Assembly (NCBI GenBank): GCA_907165135.1
Contig: OU015568.1
Coordinates: 7,882,501-7,946,500 of the forward strand
Direction: 5' to 3'
Length of the DNA stretch: 64,000 nucleotides
Source of the DNA: Oikopleura dioica
Lineage: Eukaryota; Chordata; Appendicularia; Copelata; Oikopleuridae
Position numbers and translations under genes: made by a program. Shown here one piece after another: positions 36,401 to 47,300 of the stretch. The first letter of the stretch is position 1. Every line of letters begins with the position of its first letter. The notes under the pieces are model-generated. The model saw only the letters and a list, made by a program, of their open reading frames with translations. It was not told the DNA's origin and did not search any database.

Positions 36401-36912
36401 TCAAAAACCACTGAGCTGGCCAATAATCGGCCTCTTGAAAATGACTCAAGTGACGTTTGCCAGTAATGGATTCTCACTTTACAAGGATCTTTTAACCCCT
36501 TCGCCAGGGGTGGATATTTTGATTTCAACTCCTCATTTCAACACCAATTTGGCCATCCTGATTGGTCGAGAGCGGGAATTTCAGGGTTTGAAATGAGGTT
36601 TGAAATCAAAATATCCACCCCTGCCCTTCGCTCCATTTTCAGTCTCACAGCCAGGCTAGAATCTGCCAGATGCCACCTGCGAATTATTAGATCCAGTCCT
36701 GTATCACAATTTTCGCTTTCAATTTTCTCCAAGCTGTCAAAATGAAGCTCCGTTAAACATGTTGAGTTAGAAATAAAATAATCGCAAATATCTTCTTCGA
36801 AAATCACATTTCTATCTGTATTCTCTATCTCTTTGCATTCAATATATTTTTCATATCTTTGGCATTTATCTGCACTAACAAAAATGTTAAATAATAACAA
36901 TAATTTTTTCAT
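32572..36912 (-). CDS. Leucine-rich-repeat single-pass membrane protein
   Basis: Many small exons on the minus strand. The start at 36912 gives a signal peptide (MKKLLLLFNIFVSADKC) and a cysteine-containing N-terminal cap. LRR exons follow at about 36095-35993 (LDIKQCGRVEFEDDFFDN), 35420-35275 (FNHLRYLSWSAFSQL), 35237-35130 (NLQTLRLLGNSISSLPV) and 35040-34985 (LSNNKIASLPF). A typical LRR C-terminal cap comes next (NNPLDCDLCSTRDEINNA near 34440; LRVELSCDDPRDLAQRTC near 33620). The last exon (32755-32572) has a transmembrane helix (GGVALLTVFITATIAVAL) and a short acidic tail ending DEDEYLDN. No kinase or Ig domain is visible. Two MITE-like insertions fall within it. Ligand and role are unknown. 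Confidence 0.75.
33979..34286. mobile_element. MITE-like element, 308 bp, with CTACCATGGAGTTGA termini
   Basis: Terminal inverted repeats begin CTACCATGGAGTTGA (33979) and end with the reverse complement (34286); pairing continues weakly to about 28 bp. It is flanked by CTA direct repeats (33976-33978 and 34287-34289). The interior has a second hairpin (aatctcgagatt forms near 34132 and 34157). No coding frame of note. It lies in an intron of the LRR gene between its two C-terminal cap exons. Confidence 0.8.
36505..36623. mobile_element. hAT-type MITE, 119 bp
   Basis: Near-perfect terminal inverted repeats starting CAGGGGTGGATATTTTGATT and ending with its reverse complement, flanked by an exact 8-bp duplication CCCTTCGC (36497-36504, 36624-36631). 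An 8-bp target and a CAGGG start are the hAT signature. It lies between the signal-peptide exon and the next coding segment of the LRR gene, probably in an intron whose donor is gtgagac just upstream. Confidence 0.9.
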
Positions 36913-37335
36913 GGGGTTTATTCAACTTTTGTGATAATTGAGAGAAAGGGAAAATTTGGTTTACGCACACAGGAGCCAAATATTGACCAAATTACACATT
37001 GAAATCAACGAGGAAAGCAGCATTTTTTCATGATATGGAATTAATGAATTCTGACTGGATGTACAGAACAGTTTGACTTTCAGCATCCAATATTTATGAA
37101 CAAATAAGGAACCCTATATAATCATACGGATAAGGGGTCACTGAAGAACTCCTTACTGTTAACTTTCGATGAATGATGACACCCACTGTTGCCAGAGTAA
37201 TACAGTAATGGAAAATCAATTAGTCGCTCTATGTAGCGTAAAAGTATCACCATTGATTCGTTGCCCATCCTGCATCTTATGATTTAGTAATGGCCCACTC
37301 AACTATATTATAAAAACTAGGTTAGGGAAATCAGA
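36913..37335. promoter_or_regulatory. Shared divergent promoter region (LRR gene / THSD7-like gene)
   Basis: 423 bp separate the start codons of the minus-strand LRR gene and the plus-strand multi-TSP1 gene. No coding frame. A tataaaa-like stretch lies about 20 bp before the plus-strand start region (aactatattataaaaactag), followed by atcagaATG, whose AG could serve as a trans-splice acceptor. Confidence 0.45.
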
Positions 37336-40300
37336 ATGCGGAGTATGACGAGTTTACTTTTACTGCTGCAGGTGATTCTTGCTTCTCAGTCCATTATTAT
37401 TTCGAATTCTGACTCCTGCTCAATACCTGTCAATGGAACCTGTCAAGGCGGCTTCGCTCTGGGCACGCTGAGAGATAGAGAGCGACTAACTTGCCAGCGG
37501 CGAGCGGACACACAGTCAGAGAAAGAGGCCGATTGCGCGGCAAAGTGTAAAGTTCGTTGTGATGAGATGAACTGCCAACTTAGCGGCTGGTCTGACTGGT
37601 CTCCTTGCTCAAGAAAATGTTACTATATTTACTTTATTTTCAAGGATTTTATTTAGTAACATTTTATAGAACTTGTCTCCCTTCTTCGAAATATCGAACA
37701 AGAGAAATCCGAAAATATGATCCTCCTTGCGACTTTGTCGATTTATTCGAATCGAAAGAATGTCAAGATATGGCAGACTGTGGTGAAATACGAGAAGAAG
37801 TAAAGAATTCCGACTGGAGTCCGTGTCTAGGTGAATCAGGTGCTACTGGGCTACAGAATCTGACTCTGTCGAGCGTGAGAGGGTCGATCGTTGTCAGTAG
37901 ATCTTGCTCGACGTCATCGCAGTGTGAGGTTTCGCAGTGGTCGGAATGGAGTTCTTGTCAGTGGTCCAAGATTGGGATTAAATTTTTCAAGGTCGAAGTA
38001 TGACTTGACATGAATTAATTAGTGTTTCAATCCTGAGAGAAGTTTCTCGACCCTCTTCAAGTTCGAAAACGCTACCCAACGAGTTGGATCGATCAGGAAA
38101 GCCATTTTATATTTATTCATATATTCATAATTTCAAATCAATTTGAAACAATCAATTATGCAACTTCAGTCTTTTTAAAATGGCCAAAATAGAATATTGC
38201 ATCTTGTCCTTCATTTGAAGAGCAGAAGATTTGTTCGAATGAAGATATCCCGTCTTGGAAAACGGGATTATGGACAAATTGCGTAGCGAAAAATCAAACT
38301 TGTGGGGATGGCTTTAAGTTTCGCAACGTCTGGTGCGGCGTTAACTCGAGTTCTGAGTTAACAATCTTGCCTGATGATAAATGTGAATCTTCAATTCCAC
38401 TTTCACGAGTTTCTTGTTCCATTCCATGCCAAACTGAGTGTATTTATGCAAGCTGGTCAGCCTGGTCAACTTGCTCACAATCCTGCCTTGACCCTTCAAA
38501 AGGAAGCACTGCGCCAGTACAAACTCGCTCTAGGGTGCTTCTGAACAAGGAAGACTCACTGACTTGCAATCAAAATGAGTACTATCGCTCATGCTTTCCG
38601 CCACTTTGCTCACTTCTCTCAGAAACGTCCCTTGAACCCGTAGAAAACGACTGTATATACTCAGATTGGAGCTCCTGGACACGCTGTCCGACATCTTGCG
38701 AAGAGAGTGGTCTTCAGAACCTCGGGGAAAACATACGGAGCCGAACAAGATCTGTTCTAGGTCAAGGTTCTAACAAAACATGTGTCGAGCAGACTCAAAA
38801 TCTAAAGAGTTGTCCAGCACCAAGTTGCACAACATTTTCCTGGAAGACTCAAGAATGGTCGTCCTGCCGAAGAATACATCGAGACCCACTTGTTGATGAT
38901 CCAGATGGCATTTGTTACAAAGGAACCAAAACACGAGCCATTTCCTGCCTGAACTCTCGTGGAGAGTCTTCATATCAATGTCCAGAAGATAGAAAGCCGG
39001 CAGAATCAATGTCCTGTACTATCAGTTGCAGACAATCGGCAGAGTTGAGCGATTGGTCAAGCTGGTCAGATTGCAATTGCATCAAAAATCAACAAGGTTC
39101 GAAAACAAGGAGGAGGAGAATTACAAAGCAAGCCAGTGAGCCGAAAATTGCGGATTACAATCAGACACTCTACGAGGAAACCTTTTGCAACTGCACTAGA
39201 CCAACTTTAAAGATCGGCCCTTGGAGTAAGTGTTTGATAATAAGTGGCGGAAACCCTACAAATGTCTGCAAAGGGATTCAGTATAGAAGCATTAACTGTA
39301 TCGAGTCCGAACTCGGACAAGAAGTTTCCCTCTTCAAGTGTATTGGTGAAAATACGACAGTTCTCCCATCGAGAATGCAAGAATGTCTTGGTCTCTGTGA
39401 AGCAAACGAACAAGCTAGTCGCTTTTACAAGTTGAATAATCTTGTCCAAAAGAACAACATTGAAATAACGATTCCGACTCAAGGACCACCAGTTACCTCA
39501 ACCATCACAAAAGATATCAGTGGTTATAGTGACTGTTTTCCGATTGCTGGAAATTGTGGCGAAGGAAGAAGGAAAGGTTTAAATGATCGATTTGAAATTA
39601 TATTAAACAAAGCTTGAACCAAGATCAAGACAAATTGCTCGAGGATGCTTCAGACTCGACGGAAGACCTCTTCTACGAACTGACTGTAATCTGAACTCAT
39701 ACATTCTATCTACACCGTGCACGATTCCATGTGAGGATCCACTAAACCCAGATCTGGAAGTTTGGTCTGAGTGGACTCCCTGCTCGAATTCTTGTGGATT
39801 TGGAGTTCGCAGCCGGACTAAACCATCAAGTAAATCTGTTTTATAAGTGAGCGTCTAAATATATCTTTAGCAAAAATGAAAACAGAGGCTTGCTGGACAA
39901 ATTGTTTTCGATTTCGTTGGACAACGGGTCCATGGTCAAGTTGTGAGCTGAAAGATAAAGCTATTTGCGGCACCGGTCTTCAGAGCCGCAAAGTCAACTG
40001 TTTTATGGAAGATAACGGAATCGATAAGAAAGTACAGAACCTTTATTGCAAAGAACTAAGGCGACCTTTGCAGGAAACGCTATCTTTATTAATAATTTAA
40101 GTTCTTGAACGAGTCAATCATACGTCAAATGAAATAATTGAATCAATCTTGTCAGACAGAAAATTCAATCGCTTCGCATAATGGAATTACTAATCGAATC
40201 TGAATTACAAAGCGTTAAAAAGGAACAGCAATGCAGCATCTCATGCCCTGGAGATTGTGTCGTTTCAGAATGGACAGCGTGGACACGCTGTGATTCTAGG

Positions 40301-41519
40301 TTTAGGTTCTGAAATCTTTTTGCTGATAAACGGAAAATATTTTGGGAACCTCTAAAATTGAGCTGCTCTGACTCAATCAGAAACCGTTCGCGCTCAATTC
40401 TGAGGCAGTCTTCCGTTTCAACTTGTGCCTTTGATCTAATGGAGACGGAGAGCTGCGTCGCTGGAATCAACTGCAATCAACTAAAGACAGTGTGGACAGA
40501 ATGGACTTCATGCACGTCTCAGAATGGGTGTAACAATGATGGATACAAATTTCGCTTCATGAATTGTTACAAGAACAATCAGCTGGTGGATCCCTACGAA
40601 TGTTCAAGCTCGGGAGAAGAGCTAGTCGAAAGACAAACCTGTCGCTTTGAATGTGATGTCGACTGTATAATCAGCGACTGGGGAGAATGGAGCCCCTGTC
40701 CACCTATGCCAACTTGTGGAGTTTTACAGGAAAGAGCCAAACCTCTACCATCAAATGTAACTTTTGTCATTTGACTCTAAAAAGTCAAAAAGGTCACGGA
40801 AGATCATTCAAAAATCCTCGGGATATGGAAAGGCATGTCCTAATAACTCACAACAGTCGAAACCGTGTGGTTATCGACCCTGTGTCGAGTGGATTCCTGC
40901 CGATTGGTATGCTTGTATCCCGTATTTTGGAACTTGTGGGGCTGGAGAACAGAAGCGAAGATTTAGCTGCGAGAAAAATGGACAGTTGATTCAACGAGAG
41001 CTCTGCAATCAAGTCTTCGGAACCATCGAAGATATTTTTCCGAGATCGGAGCGTGTTCAATCGTGTAATCTTTTATGCAAGAATGAAGACCTGAAAATCC
41101 CGTGGACAAGCTGGAGCGACTGTGAAAAATCATGTGGCGCTAACAAGTCTGATTTGAGAATAAGGACGCGGATAGAGACGAACATGTTAACGATGGACTA
41201 CAAGAAAATAACAGAATTCGACAATTGCACTTCTTACTGTACGTATGAAAGATCTGCAGATTCAACTTCAGCGGAAAACTTTCGCGAAGAAACTTCGGCA
41301 GCACAAGAGATGGAGACAACCAAGATCGCAAAAGTTGCACAGGAAGAATCAGCCGCCGTCAGGGTTATTCTGTGGGTTTTTCTAATTTCAGGAAACGTTC
41401 AACCTTCGATAATTAATCAAATTAAAAATACGATGATAACATTGAAAAGCAATATCTGTCACTGTCGCCTCGTCGATCGCGATATTCATGATCAATTGTT
41501 ACTACAGAAGACTCGATAG
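37336..41519 (+). CDS. THSD7-like secreted or membrane protein with many TSP type-1 repeats
   Basis: The start gives a signal peptide (MRSMTSLLLLLQVILASQS). Around ten thrombospondin type-1 repeats follow, each with WxxW tryptophans suited to C-mannosylation and ordered cysteines: WSDWSPCS, WSEWSSCQW, WSAWSTCSQSC, DWSSWTRCPTSC, WSSWSDC, WSEWTPCSNSCGFGV, WTAWTRC, WTEWTSC, DWGEWSPC, WTSWSDCEKSCG. Alternating divergent repeats (DWSPCLGES, TGPWSSCEL, DWYACIPYFGTCGAGEQ) are typical of THSD7A/B, large neural and endothelial adhesion proteins. Several exon junctions do not fit GT-AG (for example after WSPCSR near 37612), so some introns are probably non-canonical. I see no convincing C-terminal membrane helix, so it may be secreted. 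A polyadenylation signal (aataaa) lies near 41574. Confidence 0.75.
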
Positions 41520-41631
41520 TCATCAATCCCTGCCAAGCTGATATTTAAACTTTACTGCATTTTGAACATTCTGAATAAAGTATTTATCTATTCATAATAA
41601 TTTATTAATAATCCAGCCAAGTTAGAGCAGA

Positions 41632-43592
41632 CTAAAGCCTTGCGAATCTATGTGCGCGCAGACAGCTAGTATTACAGAATTGAAAGTCTGAATATTTGAA
41701 GGGCGTCCCATTTATTTCTCCACCGCACTCGCTGCAGGGAACGAAAACGAGTTCTTTCTTCTTCGGCTTTTCAGCAGGTTCCTCGACTGTAGGAGTGGGC
41801 TTCTTCTTTTTCTTTGGCTTTTGTCTCTTTCTCTTCGACGGGTTTTCGCTAATTCCCGCTGGATCAGGAACTTCTGCTTTAGCCCAGTCCCACTTGTCCG
41901 GATTCGAACCTCTGAAATTCCAAAAACTTGCTCTTGCTTCGCGAACTGTACACAGACGGAATGGAGGCATCTTGTCCTTATTTTTCAACGTCGGATCTGA
42001 TCTATTCAAGAGTAGAAATTCGATCACTGGTGAAGAATTTTGCTCTGCTGCAAAATGAAGCAAAGTCTGAATAAAAAGATTAATTATTTTTGTAGAGAAA
42101 TATTTTAACTGACCATCTCATTCTTGAGGGGCACATTGATGATTTCTTCAGGAGAGTTGATTTCAGCGAAATACGATGCTAGTTTTTGAACGTCTCCACT
42201 TCGCACGCCGGTAAAGAGCAAGTCTAGTCTTGCCCTTACTTCTTCGTCAATCGTTTCCGAGCATTCTGAGCTGTCCAATCTCGCTTTTCTCGATTTCGAA
42301 ATTTTTGCTTTCTTCGGCGAAAGTTTGACCTTTGCCATTTCTTTTTCCACTTTATCATCTTCGTCGTCTGAAATAACATCCAAATGAGGGTTTGCGGTAA
42401 TTTTTGGTTTTGCTTTCGGTTCAAGTATTTCGGTATTTCTCCTCGGGCTTCGTTGTTTTTTGAACTGTTCTACTTGTGCTTCGGTATGAATTCGCAATGA
42501 AAAGATCTTCTGAAATACTCGTTGTGTTTCCTCGAAGCGAGGCTTGTGCATCGGCACCATCAGTGGTCTTATAATTGTTTTGTTCTCAACGACGCGGTGA
42601 AGAGGCTGGAGAATCACAGATTTCTGATGTTTCGGCGCACGACAGAAGATCGTCGCGCATTTAGCTAGTGTTGCTCCCCACTCGGTAATCTGCTCCTCAA
42701 TTTTTCTACACAATTCTTTTTCATTTTCTCGTCGTAATTGAGCACCCATGGACTTTGGCTTCATTCCTGCACGAATATTATCAGTCGCTTAGGAATCCTT
42801 CTACCTTGATTATCCCGAGTTGACTGCGCAGTGCCTCGTTTCGCCCGGACAACGTATTTCTTTATGCATTTGTGGAGCAGGGGCTTTCCATTTTCGAATA
42901 TGCAACCAGCAAAGGCGCCGGCAGAGAATAGTAAAATTGCATCATGTCGTTTCCCTTCAAATGCTTTACTTTTTGAATATTTTTGGATCATACCTTCAGG
43001 AGCAATTTTTTCGGTGAAGGATCGGCGGGTCATTACCAGGCGTTTGAGAATTTCTAATTCCGACAAGAACTCGTTTCGATGGGCGACAAGACCTCGATAA
43101 GCTGTTATTCGTTCTTTGTCTTCGTTGAAAAAATACATTTCCTAATGCACATTCAACGGATATGTTCAGAGACGAAAATATACCTGCTGAGCACGACCTC
43201 TAAATCGCATTTCAGGAGCATCAAGATTCGCAGAAGTCGCTATTTCCTCGTCTCCAGACCAATCCGACCCCTAGGAACACTCTTTATTTATTTCAGATAC
43301 ACCTTTTTACCTCCTCAGAGCTATCCGAGTCACCATCGCTCTCGTTTTCTCCGCTTCCCGATTTTGCTTTGAGCTTCGATTTTAGCAGGTTTCTGTGCTC
43401 AGCTGACTTGTAGTGTTGCACTTGATCTTCCCGAGTGACAAGCTCAACGGAGCATGTTCTACAGTAGAATTCGGATTCAGTCGGAATTGACACTTGACTT
43501 GCTTCGGCTTCTCCATTTGGAATCTCTTTTCCGATAACAAGGTTCTCTAACTTGCCCTTCCAAAACTCATCCCAAATCGGGAACGAAGACAT
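41632..43592 (-). CDS. ANKZF1: ANKZF1 (Vms1-type peptidyl-tRNA hydrolase)
   Basis: Ribosome quality-control factor that cuts the nascent chain from tRNA on stalled 60S subunits. Exons run from 43592 (MSSFPIWDEFW) down to 41632. An N-terminal zinc finger of the family type (FYCRTCSVELVTREDQVQHY) is followed by the Vms1 release domain; HKCIKKYVVRAKRGTAQSTR includes the conserved glutamine of the GTAQ motif that is catalytic in Vms1. A basic and acidic linker, an ankyrin-like stretch (TLLHFAAEQNSSPVIEFLLL) and a Lys-rich tail follow, with a terminal zinc-binding-type motif (CSECGG ... FCNTSC). The ankyrin part is short compared with vertebrates. Confidence 0.93.
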
Positions 43593-43681
43593 TCTTAAAT
43601 TTAAAATTCGCTTTTTGAGGACATCTCGTTAAAAATGATGAAGTCATGTTCAGATGACACGTGTTCGATCAGATGACATCA

Positions 43682-44397
43682 TTAGTGTTCATTTATTGAC
43701 TCTTTTGATGAATGAGTGATCTTGAGCAAGTATAAATACTCTCGCCCCGCTTTTCTTTCAATAACAATATTCATCAAGTAACTTCGTTCATTCAAAAACT
43801 CGCGTATTTCTTCCAGAACGTTCTCTCTTATCGCTATTAGGTACAAACAACCAGAGTTATTCATCAACTTCAGTGCTTTTGGCAAAAGATTGGCGAATAA
43901 AAGTTCAGTTCCATTATTTCCACCGCTCCATGAAGCACTCAGATCTTGGTCTTTTTGTGATTTGTGGAGCTCTTCACTGGTTGTCACGACATACGGAGGG
44001 TTGAGCAAGACAAAATCGAATAGACCGGTACGAAGGCAACTACCCGCGTTGTTTACGGCGCTGTCTACAAGTGAATTGTTCTTCTTTCCATTTTTACTCG
44101 TGCATTCGGAACATAACTCGTTGATGTCCAAAGAAAGAACGTAGCTTTTCGTCCAACTCGCAAAGGCACATGAAATGACTCCCGATCCAGAACCGATTTC
44201 AACTGCTAGACCTGGCTTTTCTTTGGAAAATTATCAACAAGTGCTACAAAACACGAGGTATATCTAAATTCCTTGCCTAAACATTTATCCTCAAGTTCCT
44301 TTTCAATGCCATCAAGAAAGACAAAAGAATCCTCAGAGGGCTCATACACAGAATCGGTATAATCATACCATGCTGAATAATCTGGCGTTGGACGCAT
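43682..44397 (-). CDS. N6AMT1: N6AMT1 (HemK2) eRF1 glutamine methyltransferase
   Basis: S-adenosylmethionine-dependent enzyme that, with TRMT112, methylates the GGQ glutamine of release factor eRF1. Two exons: from 44397 (MRPTPDYSAWYDYTDSVYEP) across a short intron near 44220-44275, then to 43682. Motifs: SVYEPSEDSFVFLD, VEIGSGSGVIS (cofactor binding), LSLDINELC, and the catalytic LLNPPYVVT. The usual SWSGGNNGTEL segment and a terminal YLYLLKIT strand follow. Length (about 210 residues) is normal. This is the intact copy; a broken copy is at 6018-6426. The start follows taagaATG, and the gene sits just upstream of ANKZF1 in the same direction. Confidence 0.95.
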
Positions 44398-47300
44398 TCT
44401 TAATTTTTAACATGTCAGTTTTATTAGAATTTACAAATTGGCAGTATATTAATTTTTCAGAAGATCTTCTTTCATCCTTGATGAAATTTTTGGCAGCTCG
44501 AGTGAGCTCTCAATCTGATGCAATCTAAAATGGAAAAGACGTTAATTTAAAATCATAGGTAGGCGATAAAGGCAGTGAATTATGAGTATAAAAGTGAGGT
44601 GATGTGTGTGAAAATGTGAACTTTATACAGTGAAAAATAAGGAAAGGGGTTTAGTATTTTTCCTTCACCCGTGGGTCGCCTTGTTTGAGAAGCTGACGGT
44701 GTCTGTCTTTGAGGCTGGTATTCGTCCTCTTCGTATTACGGAAAAACTTGTTCCAGATCTTAATCCAGTCTTTTCCGTATTGATTGAGGCCAACAATCAA
44801 TAGGGCGTCCTCGTCCTAAATTCATAACAATAAAAGAGTTAAATCATTTATAAAGAGCTCACGTCTGTCCACTTCTTTCTTTTCTGCTGGCCAAGGGTTG
44901 AAGCACGGCTAATTTGGCTTGACGCTGCCCTCGAAGCTGGTCGGACCGATCCTGCCCGCGAAGCTGGTCGGCTTGACGCTGCCTGCGAAGATGTTTGGAC
45001 TGACACTTCACTGGCTGACTCGTCAGACTAAAATGAAGTTAGAGTAATCTTTCATGATTTCAAATCGTTACCTTTTCTTGTTGATTCGAAGCAATAGATT
45101 CTGGCCTCGGATTCAAGTAGTGGCTCATTCCGACTTTCCGTTGTTTGGTTTTTACAGTATCAGCGATCGAAGAGCCTTTATCGTACTTTCGTGCCAACCT
45201 TCTGTAGGAAACATCTGAAGAAGAGCCAGAGAACGCAGGCTCAGGCTGTTCGGAGGTACCAGCCGTGACATTAAAAGATCGATCAAATGTCTCGTACTCA
45301 GGATTTGTCGTATCAGCAACGTTTCTCTCGGACGTATGATTGGTAACGTTAGCAGTGTTGTCGAATGTTCCATACTCTGGATTCGTATCAACAGGAGTCT
45401 CTACTCTGCTCTCGTTGCAATCTTTGGTAATGATTTAAAAGAATTAATAGATTGTCACTATGAATTATAGTCTATGATGGACCATCATTGATGGTCTCAT
45501 GAAAAATATCATATTTGTGAATTTACAGTTTTATATCATTTCCTGAATCGATGTTTTGTTCTCGAACATCAGACTCTGCATCTGAAATGTCTGAGACTTC
45601 CGATGTGTCAACGTCTTCTTCCTCCGAATACTGGTCGGGTACATCGCGAATTACAGTGAATTTGAAGTCTTCCGTTACCGATTCGGCAATGATTGGTAGC
45701 AGCATAGACATCTTGATTTTGCTCTTGACGGAGCATCTTATACCGTTGAAGCAAATGATAATATCTCCAACACGAAGACCAGCTTTATCTGCTAACGACC
45801 CCGGGACAACTTCGCTGATGTGGATTCCTGCTTCGCTATTTTCGCTGAGCCTGAATCCAATTCTACCCTTACTGTTCTTTACATCTTTGATGACGATTGT
45901 TTTCTCATCATATACTTCTCGCGGATCCCTTGTCTCCACGGACGAAGTGATGCTTCTCGGAGGCTTTCGAGCTGCAGAAGGGATTATTTTTGGATGTTTT
46001 TTCTTCATCTGAATCGACTTCTTTTTTGATTTAGATGGCGATGGTGACTTCTCTGGTGAGCGTAATTTGGTGAGCTTCGGCATGCTAGCTGTTGGCGATC
46101 TATTTCTTCTCCGAGGACGACTTTGCGGTCGACGAACTTCCTCATCCTCGCTCGAGTTCAAGAAGCTAGAAAGATCAACATCTGGTGGCATCGCTGGAGG
46201 TGTTAAATACTTGCTGCACGTTGGTTGATTCTCCGCTTCGTCATGCCCCTTTCCCGACGGTTTCGCACTCTTTTCTTTGGTAGCTTTCTGTTGACTTTGC
46301 TTCATCTTCCCGACGCCTCTTATTGGAGTGTCATTATCAAATGCAGAAGACAAGTCCGAAATCTCGCTCAGGGCATCTCTTCCTGAACGACGAGCAATGG
46401 TGATATCCAAAGCTGGCTTAAGAATCGTCGGCTTTGAAGCGCTTTTCTTAGGCGATTTATTTTCCTTCTCGTGCTTGCTCCTTTTCGCTGCTTGATCTTT
46501 CGCGCTTGCTTCGCCCTGCGCGTCCTTTTCAGGTGTCTGAAGCTTTCTCTTGTTTGAGGTGGGAAACATAAAATCGCGAACGTCCTCTCTGTCAATTGGC
46601 TCCTGGTCTTCTCGTGGCTGCGAGCGTTCCTGACTTTGCGATTTTGAAGCTTTAGATTTCGAAGGTCCCGGTTTTTCTTTTGCAGGCTTTTCCGGTACTG
46701 GAAAAGGCTTTTTGAAACGGCTTGATAATCCTGGAACGGGCTTCGAAAAATTCACATTCGGTACTTTTGGCTCCCAAGAAATCGCATTTTCGAGTTCTCG
46801 ATTCAAGGGATCGCTCGAATCTCGTGCTCGGGTTCTTCTTGAAATAAAAGCCCTCGCGAATTCCAGACGTCTACTAATACCGCCAGCTTGTAATCTTCGA
46901 CAGGCTCTAGCCAACGATTCGTTGACCTCATCACGCGTTGGTCTTGCTCTCGATCTCGGCATTTTTCTATTAACTCTTTTTTGCTTTTTGGCCTGATCTG
47001 CTTGTTTGTTAATTTTCTGTGTTTCAGCATTGCTCGTCGGCGATTTGAGTTTCGCAAAGTAATCATCATCTAAATCCTCATCGAAAGTCTTCTGAGTCGC
47101 TGACGCTTGCTCAAAGGTTGGAGAAGTGGGAGGCGTGAAATATTTTTCATTAGTCCCTTGTGACTCTTCTTGAGGTTGAAGTTGAGTTGCTGAAGTTGAC
47201 TCTTGTCGAGCTTGAGTTGCTTGGGTTGACTGTTGTGAGTCGAGAGCAAGCGCTGTGTGGTTTAAAAGATCGCCCACTCGCTGGGTCTGGTTTATCCCTT

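Noticed and set aside
41895-41925. tRNA B-box-like sequence (reverse complement of gattcgaacct)
   Set aside because: It lies in an ANKZF1 coding exon (FRGSNPDKWDW region) and no acceptor stem, anticodon arm or A-box fits around it.
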